Assembly (NCBI GenBank): GCA_963728475.1
Contig: CAVSKL010000002.1
Coordinates: forward strand, 1 to 64,000
Length of the DNA stretch: 64,000 bases
Reading direction: 5' to 3'
From: CAVSKL01 sp963728475 [NCBI: Candidatus Eiseniibacteriota bacterium]
GTDB taxonomy: Bacteria > Eisenbacteria > RBG-16-71-46 > JABDJR01
The first letter of the stretch is position 1. Each line of letters starts with the position of its first letter. Positions 36,286-43,898 of this stretch are shown here, piece by piece. Below the pieces are notes generated by a model. It worked only from the letters and a program-made list of their open reading frames with translations. It was not told the DNA's origin and searched no databases. A program made the position numbers and the translations under genes.

Positions 36286-37292
36286 ACCGCTCGTTGGTGA
36301 TCATGGTCGCGGTGGCGGGGGCGCTGGTGGTGCTGGTGCTCCTGCTCGCCAATCCCTTCCGGGACAACATCCGCAGCAATCCGAGGACCCAGACCCTGTT
36401 CGACGGGGCCTCGGTCCGGAACGCGGACAAACTCGAGATTGAAAGCGGCGCGACCCCCACCGTCCTGGAGAAGCGGGACGGAGTCTGGGTGGTGGCGTCG
36501 GAGAACGGTTTCCCGGCGGACACCGCCGCGGTGGGGGCGGCGCTCCGCGCGGTGGAGAACGCCGAGTCGGGGACGGTGGTCTCGACCAATCCCGGGAACC
36601 AGGGACTGTTCCAGGTGGACTCCACCGGGGTCGGGGTCACGGTGTACTCCGGGGGGAAGGGGGCCGCCCACTTCACGGTGGGGAAGATGGGTCAGGACTT
36701 CACCACCAGCTACGTGCGCCCCGCCGGCTCCCGGAAGGTGTACGTGGTGCGCGGGATGAACAGGAACATGTTCGCCCGGAGCCGGGGTTTCCGGGACCTG
36801 ACCCTGCTCCGGTTCGATCCCAACCAGGTCGCGTCGGTGATGCTGGCCGCCCCCGGCGGCGAGGGGTGGACCCTGGCCCGCAGCGATTCGGCGTGGACGG
36901 TGGCCGCCGCCGGCGGGAAGCCGGTGCCGGCGGACCGCCAGGCGGTGGACCGGCTGACCGGAAGCCTCTCCAACCTGAGCGCGGACGGATTCGCCGGGGG
37001 GGCGGACACCGTCCACACCGGGCTCACCCCTCCCGACACCGTGGTCACGGTGAGCCTCATGAACGGCGGAACTCTCACCCTGGACCTGGGGGGGCGCAAT
37101 GCCCAGGGCCAGCGCTACGCGTCGCGTCCGGACCGGAGCGCGGTCTACGTGCTGGGGCAGTGGCGGATCGAGGCGTTCGCCAAGAACGCGGCGGACCTGG
37201 CCGCCGGGCCGGCCACCGCGCCTACCCCGATCCCGGCTTCGGGAAACGTGAAGCTCGCCCCCTCGCCGGTGAGGAAGCCTGGAGGGAAGTAG
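36282..37292 (+). CDS. DUF4340 membrane-anchored protein
   Basis: 336 aa. The ATG at 36282 overlaps the GldG-like stop. One N-terminal transmembrane helix (LVIMVAVAGALVVLVLLLA) precedes an extracytoplasmic beta-rich DUF4340 domain with repeated W/V patterns: LEKRDGVWVVASENGFPAD, TNPGNQGLFQVDSTGVGVTVY and RFDPNQVASVMLA. This domain commonly follows gldG-like genes, so it is probably the fourth subunit of the complex. No terminator is obvious in the 155 nt before the convergent STAS gene. Confidence 0.85.
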   Translation: MNRSLVIMVAVAGALVVLVLLLANPFRDNIRSNPRTQTLFDGASVRNADKLEIESGATPTVLEKRDGVWVVASENGFPADTAAVGAALRAVENAESGTVVSTNPGNQGLFQVDSTGVGVTVYSGGKGAAHFTVGKMGQDFTTSYVRPAGSRKVYVVRGMNRNMFARSRGFRDLTLLRFDPNQVASVMLAAPGGEGWTLARSDSAWTVAAAGGKPVPADRQAVDRLTGSLSNLSADGFAGGADTVHTGLTPPDTVVTVSLMNGGTLTLDLGGRNAQGQRYASRPDRSAVYVLGQWRIEAFAKNAADLAAGPATAPTPIPASGNVKLAPSPVRKPGGK

Positions 37293-37447
37293 CCCGCTCC
37301 GGCCCGCGGGCGGCGGCCGGGGACCGCGGACGAGGCGGCGGGCGGCCCCGGAGGGAGGGCGGAAACGGCGGCCGGGGGCCCGTCCGGTGCGCGGGCGGGC
37401 CCCGGTCCTGAACCGGTGGGGGCGCGGGAAGCGCCGGCGCCGGCCGG

Positions 37448-37789
37448 TCAGGCCCCGAAGGCGGCCAGCGCCTCCTTGCGGTTGTCGTAGACCGAGAACA
37501 GGTCCCACACTCCGGTCACCACGAAGGAGCGGCGGGCCCGGTCGCTCACCCCGCTCACCTTCAGCTCCCCCTCCGCCTTCTTGATGCTGGAGTAGATGCC
37601 CACCACCACGCCGATCCCGGTGGAGCTGACGAACCCCACCTTCTCCATGTCGAGCACGAATTTTCGCTCGCCGGCGGCGATCTGGCCCTTGACCTCGTCC
37701 TTGATCTCGAACGTATCCGGCCCCCCCTCGAGGTTCGCCTTCAGCTCGATGAGGACCACATCGTTCTTCTTCTCGATCGTGTACTTCAT
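37448..37789 (-). CDS. STAS domain protein (anti-sigma factor antagonist-like)
   Basis: 113 aa single-domain STAS protein. The strand-helix motif FVSSTGIGVVVGIYSSIK contains the Ser that is phosphorylated by the kinase/anti-sigma partner in SpoIIAA/RsbV relatives. FEIKDEVKGQI and LKVSGVSDRARRSFVVTGV complete the fold. It lies 43 nt downstream of a paralogous STAS gene on the same strand and is probably cotranscribed. No kinase or PP2C phosphatase gene is in the window, so its partners must be elsewhere. Confidence 0.9.
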   Translation of the reverse strand: MKYTIEKKNDVVLIELKANLEGGPDTFEIKDEVKGQIAAGERKFVLDMEKVGFVSSTGIGVVVGIYSSIKKAEGELKVSGVSDRARRSFVVTGVWDLFSVYDNRKEALAAFGA

Positions 37790-37832
37790 TCGAATGGACT
37801 CCTTGGTTCGGAGAGCGGCCGCCCTCGCGGAA

Positions 37833-38177
37833 TCACGCGGACCGGAAGGCCTCCAGCGCCTCCTCCTCCTTGTAGTACGAGTCGAAAACCTCCAGGAGCT
37901 TGGTGATCATCATGATCCGCGAAACCCGCTCGTTGGCGTTGGAGATCTTCATGTCTCCGCCCGCGTTCTTGATGGTGGAATACACCGAAACCACGATGCC
38001 CACCCCGGTGGAGTTCACGTAGTCCACCCCGTCCATGTTGAGCAGGAACTTGCGGTCGCCCCGGGCCAGCTTCTCCTTGACGTCGTCCTTGATCTTGTAG
38101 GTGTCGGGTCCCCCCTCGAGGCCCCCCTTGAGCGCGTAAACGGTCACATCGCCGGCTTGGCGGGAGCTGAACTTCAT
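37833..38177 (-). CDS. STAS domain protein, paralogue of the neighbouring gene
   Basis: 114 aa from the ATG at 38177. It is similar to the downstream protein throughout: LEGGPDTYKIKDDVKEKL versus LEGGPDTFEIKDEVKGQI. The phosphorylation-site region reads YVNSTGVGIVVSVYSTIK, with one Ser before Thr where the paralogue has two. FDSYYKEEEALEAF matches the other protein's end. It is the first gene of a two-gene unit with its own promoter. It probably arose by tandem duplication followed by divergence, giving two antagonists for one or two partner-switching pathways. Confidence 0.9.
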   Translation of the reverse strand: MKFSSRQAGDVTVYALKGGLEGGPDTYKIKDDVKEKLARGDRKFLLNMDGVDYVNSTGVGIVVSVYSTIKNAGGDMKISNANERVSRIMMITKLLEVFDSYYKEEEALEAFRSA

Positions 38178-38232
38178 CGGCGCGATCCCCCCTCGAAATG
38201 GAATGGAATCCGATCGCAGCGCAGGCCGGGTG

Positions 38233-38261
38233 AGGATAGGGCGGAGCGGGCCTCAAGGCAA
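38233..38261 (-). promoter_or_regulatory. promoter of the STAS gene pair
   Basis: On the minus strand TTGCCT and TATCCT are separated by 17 bp, with the start near 38226 and a leader of about 50 nt. Confidence 0.5.
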
Positions 38262-38276
38262 GAAAAAGGGCTCGGC

Positions 38277-38305
38277 TTGACCGCTGGAAGTCGCGATGAT
38301 AGGCT
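38277..38305 (+). promoter_or_regulatory. promoter of the EF-G-like operon
   Basis: TTGACC and TAGGCT are separated by 17 bp. The start is near 38312, about 295 nt upstream of the GTG at 38608. It is divergent from the STAS promoter. Confidence 0.55.
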
Positions 38306-38314
38306 CCTTTGGCT

Positions 38315-38353
38315 CGAAAGCGGGCCCCCGCCGGGGGCCTTTCACCGCTTTCG
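38315..38353 (+). promoter_or_regulatory. nested stem-loop at the 5' end of the EF-G-like leader
   Basis: An outer stem CGAAAGCG/CGCTTTCG encloses GGCCCCC/GGGGGCC with a 3-nt loop. It starts within a few bases of the predicted transcription start. The remaining leader (38354-38607) has no ORF of note and ends in a TAGGAGG ribosome binding site. Confidence 0.5.
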
Positions 38354-38607
38354 GGATGCCGGCGTCGGACGAGATCGTTGGGGGGCCGGCCGGGGCGGCC
38401 ACGCCTTGGCGCTTCCCCGCTCGGGGAGGCGAAGCCGAACCCTTTCCGCGCCGGAACGAGCGTGCTGGTCCAGGGAAGCTCCGGCCGGAGCGTGGTGGGC
38501 GGATCCCTCCCGGTCGCGCAGCGGCGCGGGCCGGGCCGGGTCCAGGGTGGAGGAACGGGTCGGGCGAGGCGGAGGGATTCTCCCCCGGTGGAATATAGGA
38601 GGCGGTC

Positions 38608-40692
38608 GTGAAGGATTACCCCACGGAAAAACTGCGCAATATCGCACTCATCGGTCACGGCACCAGCGGGAAGACGACCCTGGCCGACGCGCTGCTCTTC
38701 AGCATGAAGTCGGTTTCGCGGCTCGGATCCGTGGACGCCGGCTCCACCGCCATGGACTACACCGAGGCCGAGCAGCGGCGCAAGTTCTCCATCCAGCTCG
38801 CCACCGGTTTCGGGGAGTGGCGCGACTGCAAGATCAACCTCATCGACACCCCCGGGTACGACGATTTCTCGGGTGAGGTGGCCGCCGCCCTGCACGTGGC
38901 CGACAGCGCGCTCCTGGTCCTGAACGGGGTGATCGGGGTGGAGGCGGGGGCGGAACGTACCTTCGGCCAGGCCCGCAAGCGCAACCTTCCCACCCTGGTC
39001 TGCGTCAACATGATGGACAAGGAGAACGCGGACTTCGACCGGGTGATCGCCCAGGCCCAGGACGTCCTCTCCGACAAGATCGTCCCCCTCCAGCTCCCCA
39101 TCGGCTCCGGCCCCGACTTCCGGGGGCTCATCGACCTGTTCAGGATGAAGGCGTACGTCTACACCGACGCCGGTCACGAGGCCAAGGAGGAGGAGATCCC
39201 CACCGAGTACGCCGAACTCGCCAAGACCGCGCGGGACGCCCTCATCGAGGCGGTGGCCGAGTTCGACGACAACGTGATCGAGAAGTACCTGGACGGCCAG
39301 GAACTCACCCGGGAGGAGATCCTCTCCGCGCTCACCCTCGGGGTGGCCAAGGGCGGGGCCTACCCCGCGATGGTGGCCAGCTCCACCCTCAACTTCGGCA
39401 CCCGTCGCATGCTCGACACCTTCGTGGTCTGTTTTCCCTCGCCGGCCCAGCTTCCCCCGCCCCGGGCCGTACTCGACGACCAGGAGCTGGAGCTCACCGG
39501 CGGGGCCTCGGGCGACCCCGTGGTCCAGGTGTTCAAGACGGTCATCGAACCCCATCTCGGGGAGCTCTCGCTGTTCAAGGTGTACTCGGGCACGCTCACC
39601 GCGGGCATGGAGCTTTACAACACCGCCCACAGCAACACCGAAAAGATGGGCCAGCTCTACCTCATGCAGGGCAACCAGCGAACCGACGCCCCCACCCTCG
39701 CCGCCGGCGACCTGGGGGCGGCGGTGAAGCTCAAGGCCACCCGCACCGGGGACACCCTCACCCTGAAGAACAAGCCCTACGTCATGCCCGCGATCGATTT
39801 CCCCCGGCCGGTGGCCACCGAAGCCGCCATACCCAAGCACAAGGGGGACGAGGACAAGATCTCGGTGGCGGTCCACAAGGTCATGGAGGAGGACCCCACC
39901 GTCCTCTTCGAGGTGGACGCCGAGCTCCGTCAGCAGCTGCTCCACGGCATGGGGGAGCTGCACCTGGAGGTGATCCTGGAGAAGCTTCGCGAGAAGCACG
40001 TGGAAGTGGAGCTCAGGAAGCCCCGCATCCACTACCGGGAGACCATCACCAGGACCTCCCAGGGCCAGGGCCGCTACAAGAAGCAGACCGGCGGCCGGGG
40101 CCAGTACGGTGACACCTGGGTGAAGCTGGAACCGCTTCCCCGGGGGAGCGGGTTCGAGTTCGTGGACCAGATCGTGGGCGGGGCGATCCCAAACAAGTTC
40201 ATCCCCGCGGTGGAGAAGGGGATCGTGGAGTCCATGCGGGAGGGGACGGTGGCCGGGTATCCGGTGGTGGACATGCGGGCCACCCTCTACGACGGCTCCT
40301 ACCACACCGTGGACTCCAGCGAAATGGCGTTCAAGGTGGCGGGTTCGATGGCGTTCCGCAAGCTGATGCCGGATGCCGGCGCGGTGCTCCTGGAACCCAT
40401 CATGCAGATCGAGGTCCTGGTCCCCGAGGAATACACCGGCGACGTCATGGGCGACCTGAGCTCCCGCCGGGGCCGGATTCTGGGGATGTCCCCCGAAGGG
40501 AAGGACCAGATGGTGCGGGCGCTGGTGCCGGCGGGGGAGATGTACCGTTACGGCGCCCATCTCCGTTCCATGACCCAGGGCCGCGGCCGCTACAGCATGA
40601 CCTTCAACAGCTACGAGGAAATCCCGCGCGACCAGGCGGAGCGGATCATCGAAGCCGCCCGCGCCGCGCTGGAAGAAACGCAGGAAGGCTAG
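38608..40692 (+). CDS. elongation factor G paralogue (EF-G2-like)
   Basis: 694 aa from the GTG at 38608. Domain I has G1 GHGTSGKTTL, G3 DTPGYDDF and a G4 that reads NMMD instead of NKxD. Domain II has VVQVFKTVIEPHLGELSLFKVYSG, read as two motifs. Domains III to V follow, with LHGMGELHLEVILEKL, RIHYRETITRTSQGQGRYKKQTGGRGQYG in parts, and the C-terminal RRGRILGM. Sequence and length match the EF-G-like paralogues rather than the main translocase that sits with rpsL/rpsG/tuf. The role may be ribosome recycling or stress-specific; it is cotranscribed with yebC. Confidence 0.88.
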   Translation: MKDYPTEKLRNIALIGHGTSGKTTLADALLFSMKSVSRLGSVDAGSTAMDYTEAEQRRKFSIQLATGFGEWRDCKINLIDTPGYDDFSGEVAAALHVADSALLVLNGVIGVEAGAERTFGQARKRNLPTLVCVNMMDKENADFDRVIAQAQDVLSDKIVPLQLPIGSGPDFRGLIDLFRMKAYVYTDAGHEAKEEEIPTEYAELAKTARDALIEAVAEFDDNVIEKYLDGQELTREEILSALTLGVAKGGAYPAMVASSTLNFGTRRMLDTFVVCFPSPAQLPPPRAVLDDQELELTGGASGDPVVQVFKTVIEPHLGELSLFKVYSGTLTAGMELYNTAHSNTEKMGQLYLMQGNQRTDAPTLAAGDLGAAVKLKATRTGDTLTLKNKPYVMPAIDFPRPVATEAAIPKHKGDEDKISVAVHKVMEEDPTVLFEVDAELRQQLLHGMGELHLEVILEKLREKHVEVELRKPRIHYRETITRTSQGQGRYKKQTGGRGQYGDTWVKLEPLPRGSGFEFVDQIVGGAIPNKFIPAVEKGIVESMREGTVAGYPVVDMRATLYDGSYHTVDSSEMAFKVAGSMAFRKLMPDAGAVLLEPIMQIEVLVPEEYTGDVMGDLSSRRGRILGMSPEGKDQMVRALVPAGEMYRYGAHLRSMTQGRGRYSMTFNSYEEIPRDQAERIIEAARAALEETQEG

Positions 40693-40698
40693 CCTCCG

Positions 40699-41451
40699 AT
40701 GTCCGGACATTCAAAATGGTCGACGATCAAGCGCAAGAAGGGTGCCGCCGACGCCGCCCGCGGGCGCATGTTCACGCGGTTCATCCGTGAGATCACCATC
40801 GCCGCCCGCCAGGGCGGGGGCGATCCCGAGGGCAACCCGCGGCTGAGGACGGCGGTGGCGGCGGCCAAGTCCGCCAACATGCCCAAGGACAACATCGAGC
40901 GGGCGATCAAGAAGGGCACCGGCGAACTCGAGGGCGAGAGCTTCGAGGAGATCATCTACGAGGGCTACGGCCCCTACGGGGTCGCGGTCCTGGCCGAGGC
41001 GGTGACCGACAACCGCAACCGCACCGCCAGCGAGATCCGGCACCTGTTCACCAAGTACGGCGGGAACCTGGGGGCGGTGGGTTCGGTGGCCTGGATGTTC
41101 GAGCAGAAGGGCATCGTGTCGGTGAGCCGCGAGCGGGTCGCCGAGGAGACCCTCCTCGAGGCGGCCATGGAGCTGGGGGCCGAGGACGTCTCGGGGGAAG
41201 CCGAGGACCGCTTCCAGGTGGTGACCGCCCCCGGCGATTTCAACACCGTGGTCAGCGGCCTCGAGGAGAAGGGCATTCCGGTCGAGGAGGCGGCGGTGGA
41301 GCGCGTCCCCAAGACGGTGAAAAGCCTGGCCGAGGGCGAGGCGGACAAGTTCCTCAAGTTCTACGAAGCCCTCGAGGAGCAGGACGACATCCAGCACCTG
41401 TACGCCAACTTCGAGATACCCGACGAGGTGATGGAGAAGCTGGGCGAGTAA
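40699..41451 (+). CDS. yebC: YebC/PmpR family protein
   Basis: 250 aa starting MSGHSKWSTIKRKKGAADAARG, the nearly invariant family N-terminus (shown here as adjoining motifs). It continues with KANMPKDNIERAIKKGTG-like sequence, YEGYGPYGVAVLAEAVTDN, and the three-domain pattern to the acidic end. The family was first viewed as transcription regulators; recent work supports a role in translation through difficult sequences. Its position six bases after an EF-G paralogue fits a translation role. Confidence 0.95.
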   Translation: MSGHSKWSTIKRKKGAADAARGRMFTRFIREITIAARQGGGDPEGNPRLRTAVAAAKSANMPKDNIERAIKKGTGELEGESFEEIIYEGYGPYGVAVLAEAVTDNRNRTASEIRHLFTKYGGNLGAVGSVAWMFEQKGIVSVSRERVAEETLLEAAMELGAEDVSGEAEDRFQVVTAPGDFNTVVSGLEEKGIPVEEAAVERVPKTVKSLAEGEADKFLKFYEALEEQDDIQHLYANFEIPDEVMEKLGE

Positions 41452-41453
41452 CG

Positions 41454-42335
41454 GTGAGCTCCGTCGGGCGGACTCTCCACACCTTCCTGGGGCACCTGCC
41501 CGAAATCGTGAGACGAAGCTGGACCGGCACCTGGCGGGACGACGTGCCCTTCTACGCCGCCGGGATCGCCTTCCACAGCCTGTTCAGCATCTTCGCCCTC
41601 CTCTTCCTCTTCTCGCTCCTCCTGGGGCTGTTCGGGGCGGACCCCGCCAACCTCCATCGCATCGCCCGCTTCATGGAGGGGATGATGCCCCGCCGGGCCG
41701 CCGAACTCATCGAGACCGCGGTGGGGACGGTGCGGAATCCGGTGCCGGGCCGCCTTCTGCCGGTGGCCATCCTGGCCACGTTGTGGACGGCCAGCAACGT
41801 GGTGCAGGCGGTGATCCACTCGCTTCACCGCATCTACCACCTGGCGGACTGGCGCCCCGCCTGGCAGACCCGGCTCATGGCCCTGGCCGTGGTCGGAGGG
41901 GCGTCGCTCCTCCTCGTGGCCGGATTCGTGCTCCTGGTGTTCGGGGAGGACCTCTCCTCCGGTCTCGCCGCGGTGGAGCGGGCGCGGGGCGAGGTGGTGT
42001 TCTGGCTCCTGGCCCTGAAGCAGGCGGTCTCGCTGGTGATCGTCTTCCTGGGGGTGCTCCTCATCTACTGGCTCGCCCCGAGCTTCAAGCACCAGCGGCG
42101 GGTCTCCTGGCCGGGAGCGCTCCTGTTCACCGTGAGCTGGATCGTGGCCACCCTCGGATTCAACGTGTATCTGCGCGAGGTCGCGGTGTACGACCGGATC
42201 TACGGCCCCGCCGCCACCGTGGTGGTGATGCTGGTGTGGGTTTACCTCTCGGCGTTTCTGGCGCTCCTGGGAGGGGAAGTGAACGCGGCGGTGGACCGGA
42301 TCCAGGAGGACCTCGAGAGGGAGCGGCCGGCCTAG
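41454..42335 (+). CDS. YihY/BrkB family inner-membrane protein
   Basis: 293 aa from the GTG at 41454, two bases after the yebC stop. Six hydrophobic segments are visible. Family marks are DVPFYAAGIAFHSLFSIFALLFL near the N-terminus, the IYHLADWRPAWQTRLMAL loop, YWLAPSFKHQRRVSWPGALLFT before the last helices, and YDRIYGPAATVVVMLVWVYL. These were once annotated as RNase BN by mistake; the true function is unknown. It is the third gene of the EF-G-like operon. Confidence 0.9.
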   Translation: MSSVGRTLHTFLGHLPEIVRRSWTGTWRDDVPFYAAGIAFHSLFSIFALLFLFSLLLGLFGADPANLHRIARFMEGMMPRRAAELIETAVGTVRNPVPGRLLPVAILATLWTASNVVQAVIHSLHRIYHLADWRPAWQTRLMALAVVGGASLLLVAGFVLLVFGEDLSSGLAAVERARGEVVFWLLALKQAVSLVIVFLGVLLIYWLAPSFKHQRRVSWPGALLFTVSWIVATLGFNVYLREVAVYDRIYGPAATVVVMLVWVYLSAFLALLGGEVNAAVDRIQEDLERERPA

Positions 42336-42388
42336 CCGGCCGTGAACGAGCGGACCCGGCCGTGCCCGGGGCGCCGCCCCGGCTTCGG

Positions 42389-42418
42389 TTGTGCGCGTCC
42401 GATCCCCTTTGCTATCCT
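42389..42418 (+). promoter_or_regulatory. promoter of the DUF2203 gene, predicting a leaderless mRNA
   Basis: TTGTGC and TATCCT are separated by 18 bp. The -10 ends six bases before the ATG at 42425, and no Shine-Dalgarno sequence is present, so transcription should begin at or next to the start codon. Confidence 0.5.
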
Positions 42419-42424
42419 GCTCGG

Positions 42425-42916
42425 ATGAAATCGGAAGAAGCCGACCCCGGCGGGCTCATGCCGGGGGTCCTCGGACCCAAGCTCTTCACCCTGGAGGAGG
42501 CGCGGGCGCTCCTCCCCTTCGTACGCGGACGCCTGGCCCGATTCCAGGAGCTAGTGGCCCGGTACGAGTCGGTCCGCCGCGACCTCTCGATCCAGCGTCT
42601 GGTGGCGTCCTCGGGAGGCGACTCCGAGAACCCCGACGTGGTCCGCCTGACCGAGCTCGAGACCTCCGAGCGCGACCTCATGGAGTCGATGCGGGAGGTG
42701 CAGCAGGAGTTCTTGGAGGCGGGGGTGGTCCCCAAGTCGTTCCAGGACGGCCTGGTCGATTTCTTCGCGCTCCGGGGCGGCCGCCTGGTCTTCCTGTGCT
42801 GGCGCCAGGGGGAGCGGACCATCCGGGCTTGGCACCCTCTGGAGGGCGGTCTCGCCGGCCGCCGGCCCATCTCCAGCTTCCGCCGCCGTCCCCGCGAACC
42901 CAGGGACGAGGGCTGA
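42425..42916 (+). CDS. DUF2203 family protein
   Basis: 163 aa from the ATG at 42425. It has the DUF2203 helical pattern: LFTLEEARALLPFVRGRLARFQELV at the start, then TELETSERDLMESMREVQQEFLEAGVVPKSFQDGLVDFFAL in parts, and the end motif GRLVFLCWRQGERTIRAWHPLEGG. This last Trp/His segment is the family signature. It is cytoplasmic and of unknown function. The nuclease gene follows after 38 nt. Confidence 0.85.
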   Translation: MKSEEADPGGLMPGVLGPKLFTLEEARALLPFVRGRLARFQELVARYESVRRDLSIQRLVASSGGDSENPDVVRLTELETSERDLMESMREVQQEFLEAGVVPKSFQDGLVDFFALRGGRLVFLCWRQGERTIRAWHPLEGGLAGRRPISSFRRRPREPRDEG

Positions 42917-42954
42917 TCACGGCCCGGACCCACCCCGCGAGGAGCATCCCCGGC

Positions 42955-43890
42955 ATGCCGGAGCTCAAGAACGAATTCTCCTGGTCGGTGTCCCGCCACC
43001 GCATCTTCTCCGAGTGCCGGCGCGCCTACTGGTACCGCCACTACGGCTCCTGGGGGGGCTGGGACCCGCGGGGCGACCCCGCCGCCCGCGAGGCCTACGT
43101 GCTCAAGAACCTCGGCAACCGTTACACCTTCGCCGGGTCGGTGGTGCACGAGGTGGTGGCGGACGTGCTCAACCGCCACCGTTACGGCCGCGAGGTGCCG
43201 CTCGAGGAGGCCGAGCAGGCGGCGCTGCAGCGTCTCCGCGCCGGATTCCTCCAGTCCCGGGCGGGGGAGTACCGGGAGCAGCCCAAGCGGTCGGTGGGCC
43301 TCTTCGAGCACGAGTACGCTCTCGACCTCCCCGACGAGGAGTGGCAGCGGATGCGGAACCGCGTCTTCACCTGCCTCGGCCACTTCTTCCACTCCCGGGT
43401 CCGCGAGGTGATCCTCCAGACCCGGATCGAGAACTGGCTTCCCATCGACGCCCTCGACTCCTTCACCTTCGAGGGCACCAAGGTCTACGTGGCCCCCGAC
43501 TTCGCGCTCAGGAACCCCCAGGGCAACGCCCTCCTCATCGACTGGAAGACCGGCCGCCCCGGCGAGGCCCACGACCGGATGCAGCTGGTCTGCTACGGCC
43601 TGTTCGCCCGCGACAAGTGGGGAGTGGACCCCCGGCGGGCGATCGGGGAGCTGCACTACCTCCTCACCGAGGAGGTGGAGATCGTGACCCTGGACGAAGC
43701 GGCGTTGGAGGAGGGGACCCGGCACATGCGCGCCTCCATCGAGGCCATGAAGGCGCTCCTCACCGATCCGGAGGGGAACCTGGCCGAGCGGGAGCGGTTC
43801 GAACAGACCTCCGACACCGCGGTGTGCGAGCGCTGCAACTTCCGCCGGCTCTGCTGGCCGGACTGGCCGCGGACCGGCGCCGCCGGCTGA
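42955..43890 (+). CDS. PD-(D/E)XK nuclease with probable 4Fe-4S cluster
   Basis: 311 aa. The N-terminus has SVSRHRIFSECRRAYWYRHY, with a Cys that could be the first cluster ligand. GSVVHEVVADVLNRH gives the His of the fold, and PDFALRNPQGNALLIDWKTG gives the D...(D)xK catalytic centre. QLVCYGLFA supplies the Q/Y of motif IV. The C-terminal CERCNFRRLCWP supplies three more Cys. This is the RecB/AddB-C-terminal and Cas4-like arrangement, but as a stand-alone protein without helicase. It should cut or degrade DNA ends in repair. It is followed by a GIY-YIG gene eight bases on. Confidence 0.85.
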   Translation: MPELKNEFSWSVSRHRIFSECRRAYWYRHYGSWGGWDPRGDPAAREAYVLKNLGNRYTFAGSVVHEVVADVLNRHRYGREVPLEEAEQAALQRLRAGFLQSRAGEYREQPKRSVGLFEHEYALDLPDEEWQRMRNRVFTCLGHFFHSRVREVILQTRIENWLPIDALDSFTFEGTKVYVAPDFALRNPQGNALLIDWKTGRPGEAHDRMQLVCYGLFARDKWGVDPRRAIGELHYLLTEEVEIVTLDEAALEEGTRHMRASIEAMKALLTDPEGNLAERERFEQTSDTAVCERCNFRRLCWPDWPRTGAAG

Positions 43891-43898
43891 CCGTCCCG

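Noticed and set aside
37786-40710. 974-codon open frame on the minus strand opposite the EF-G-like gene
   Set aside because: The product is a His/Val/Gly/Leu-rich shadow of GC-rich codon usage. The plus strand encodes an unmistakable EF-G with a promoter and ribosome binding site.
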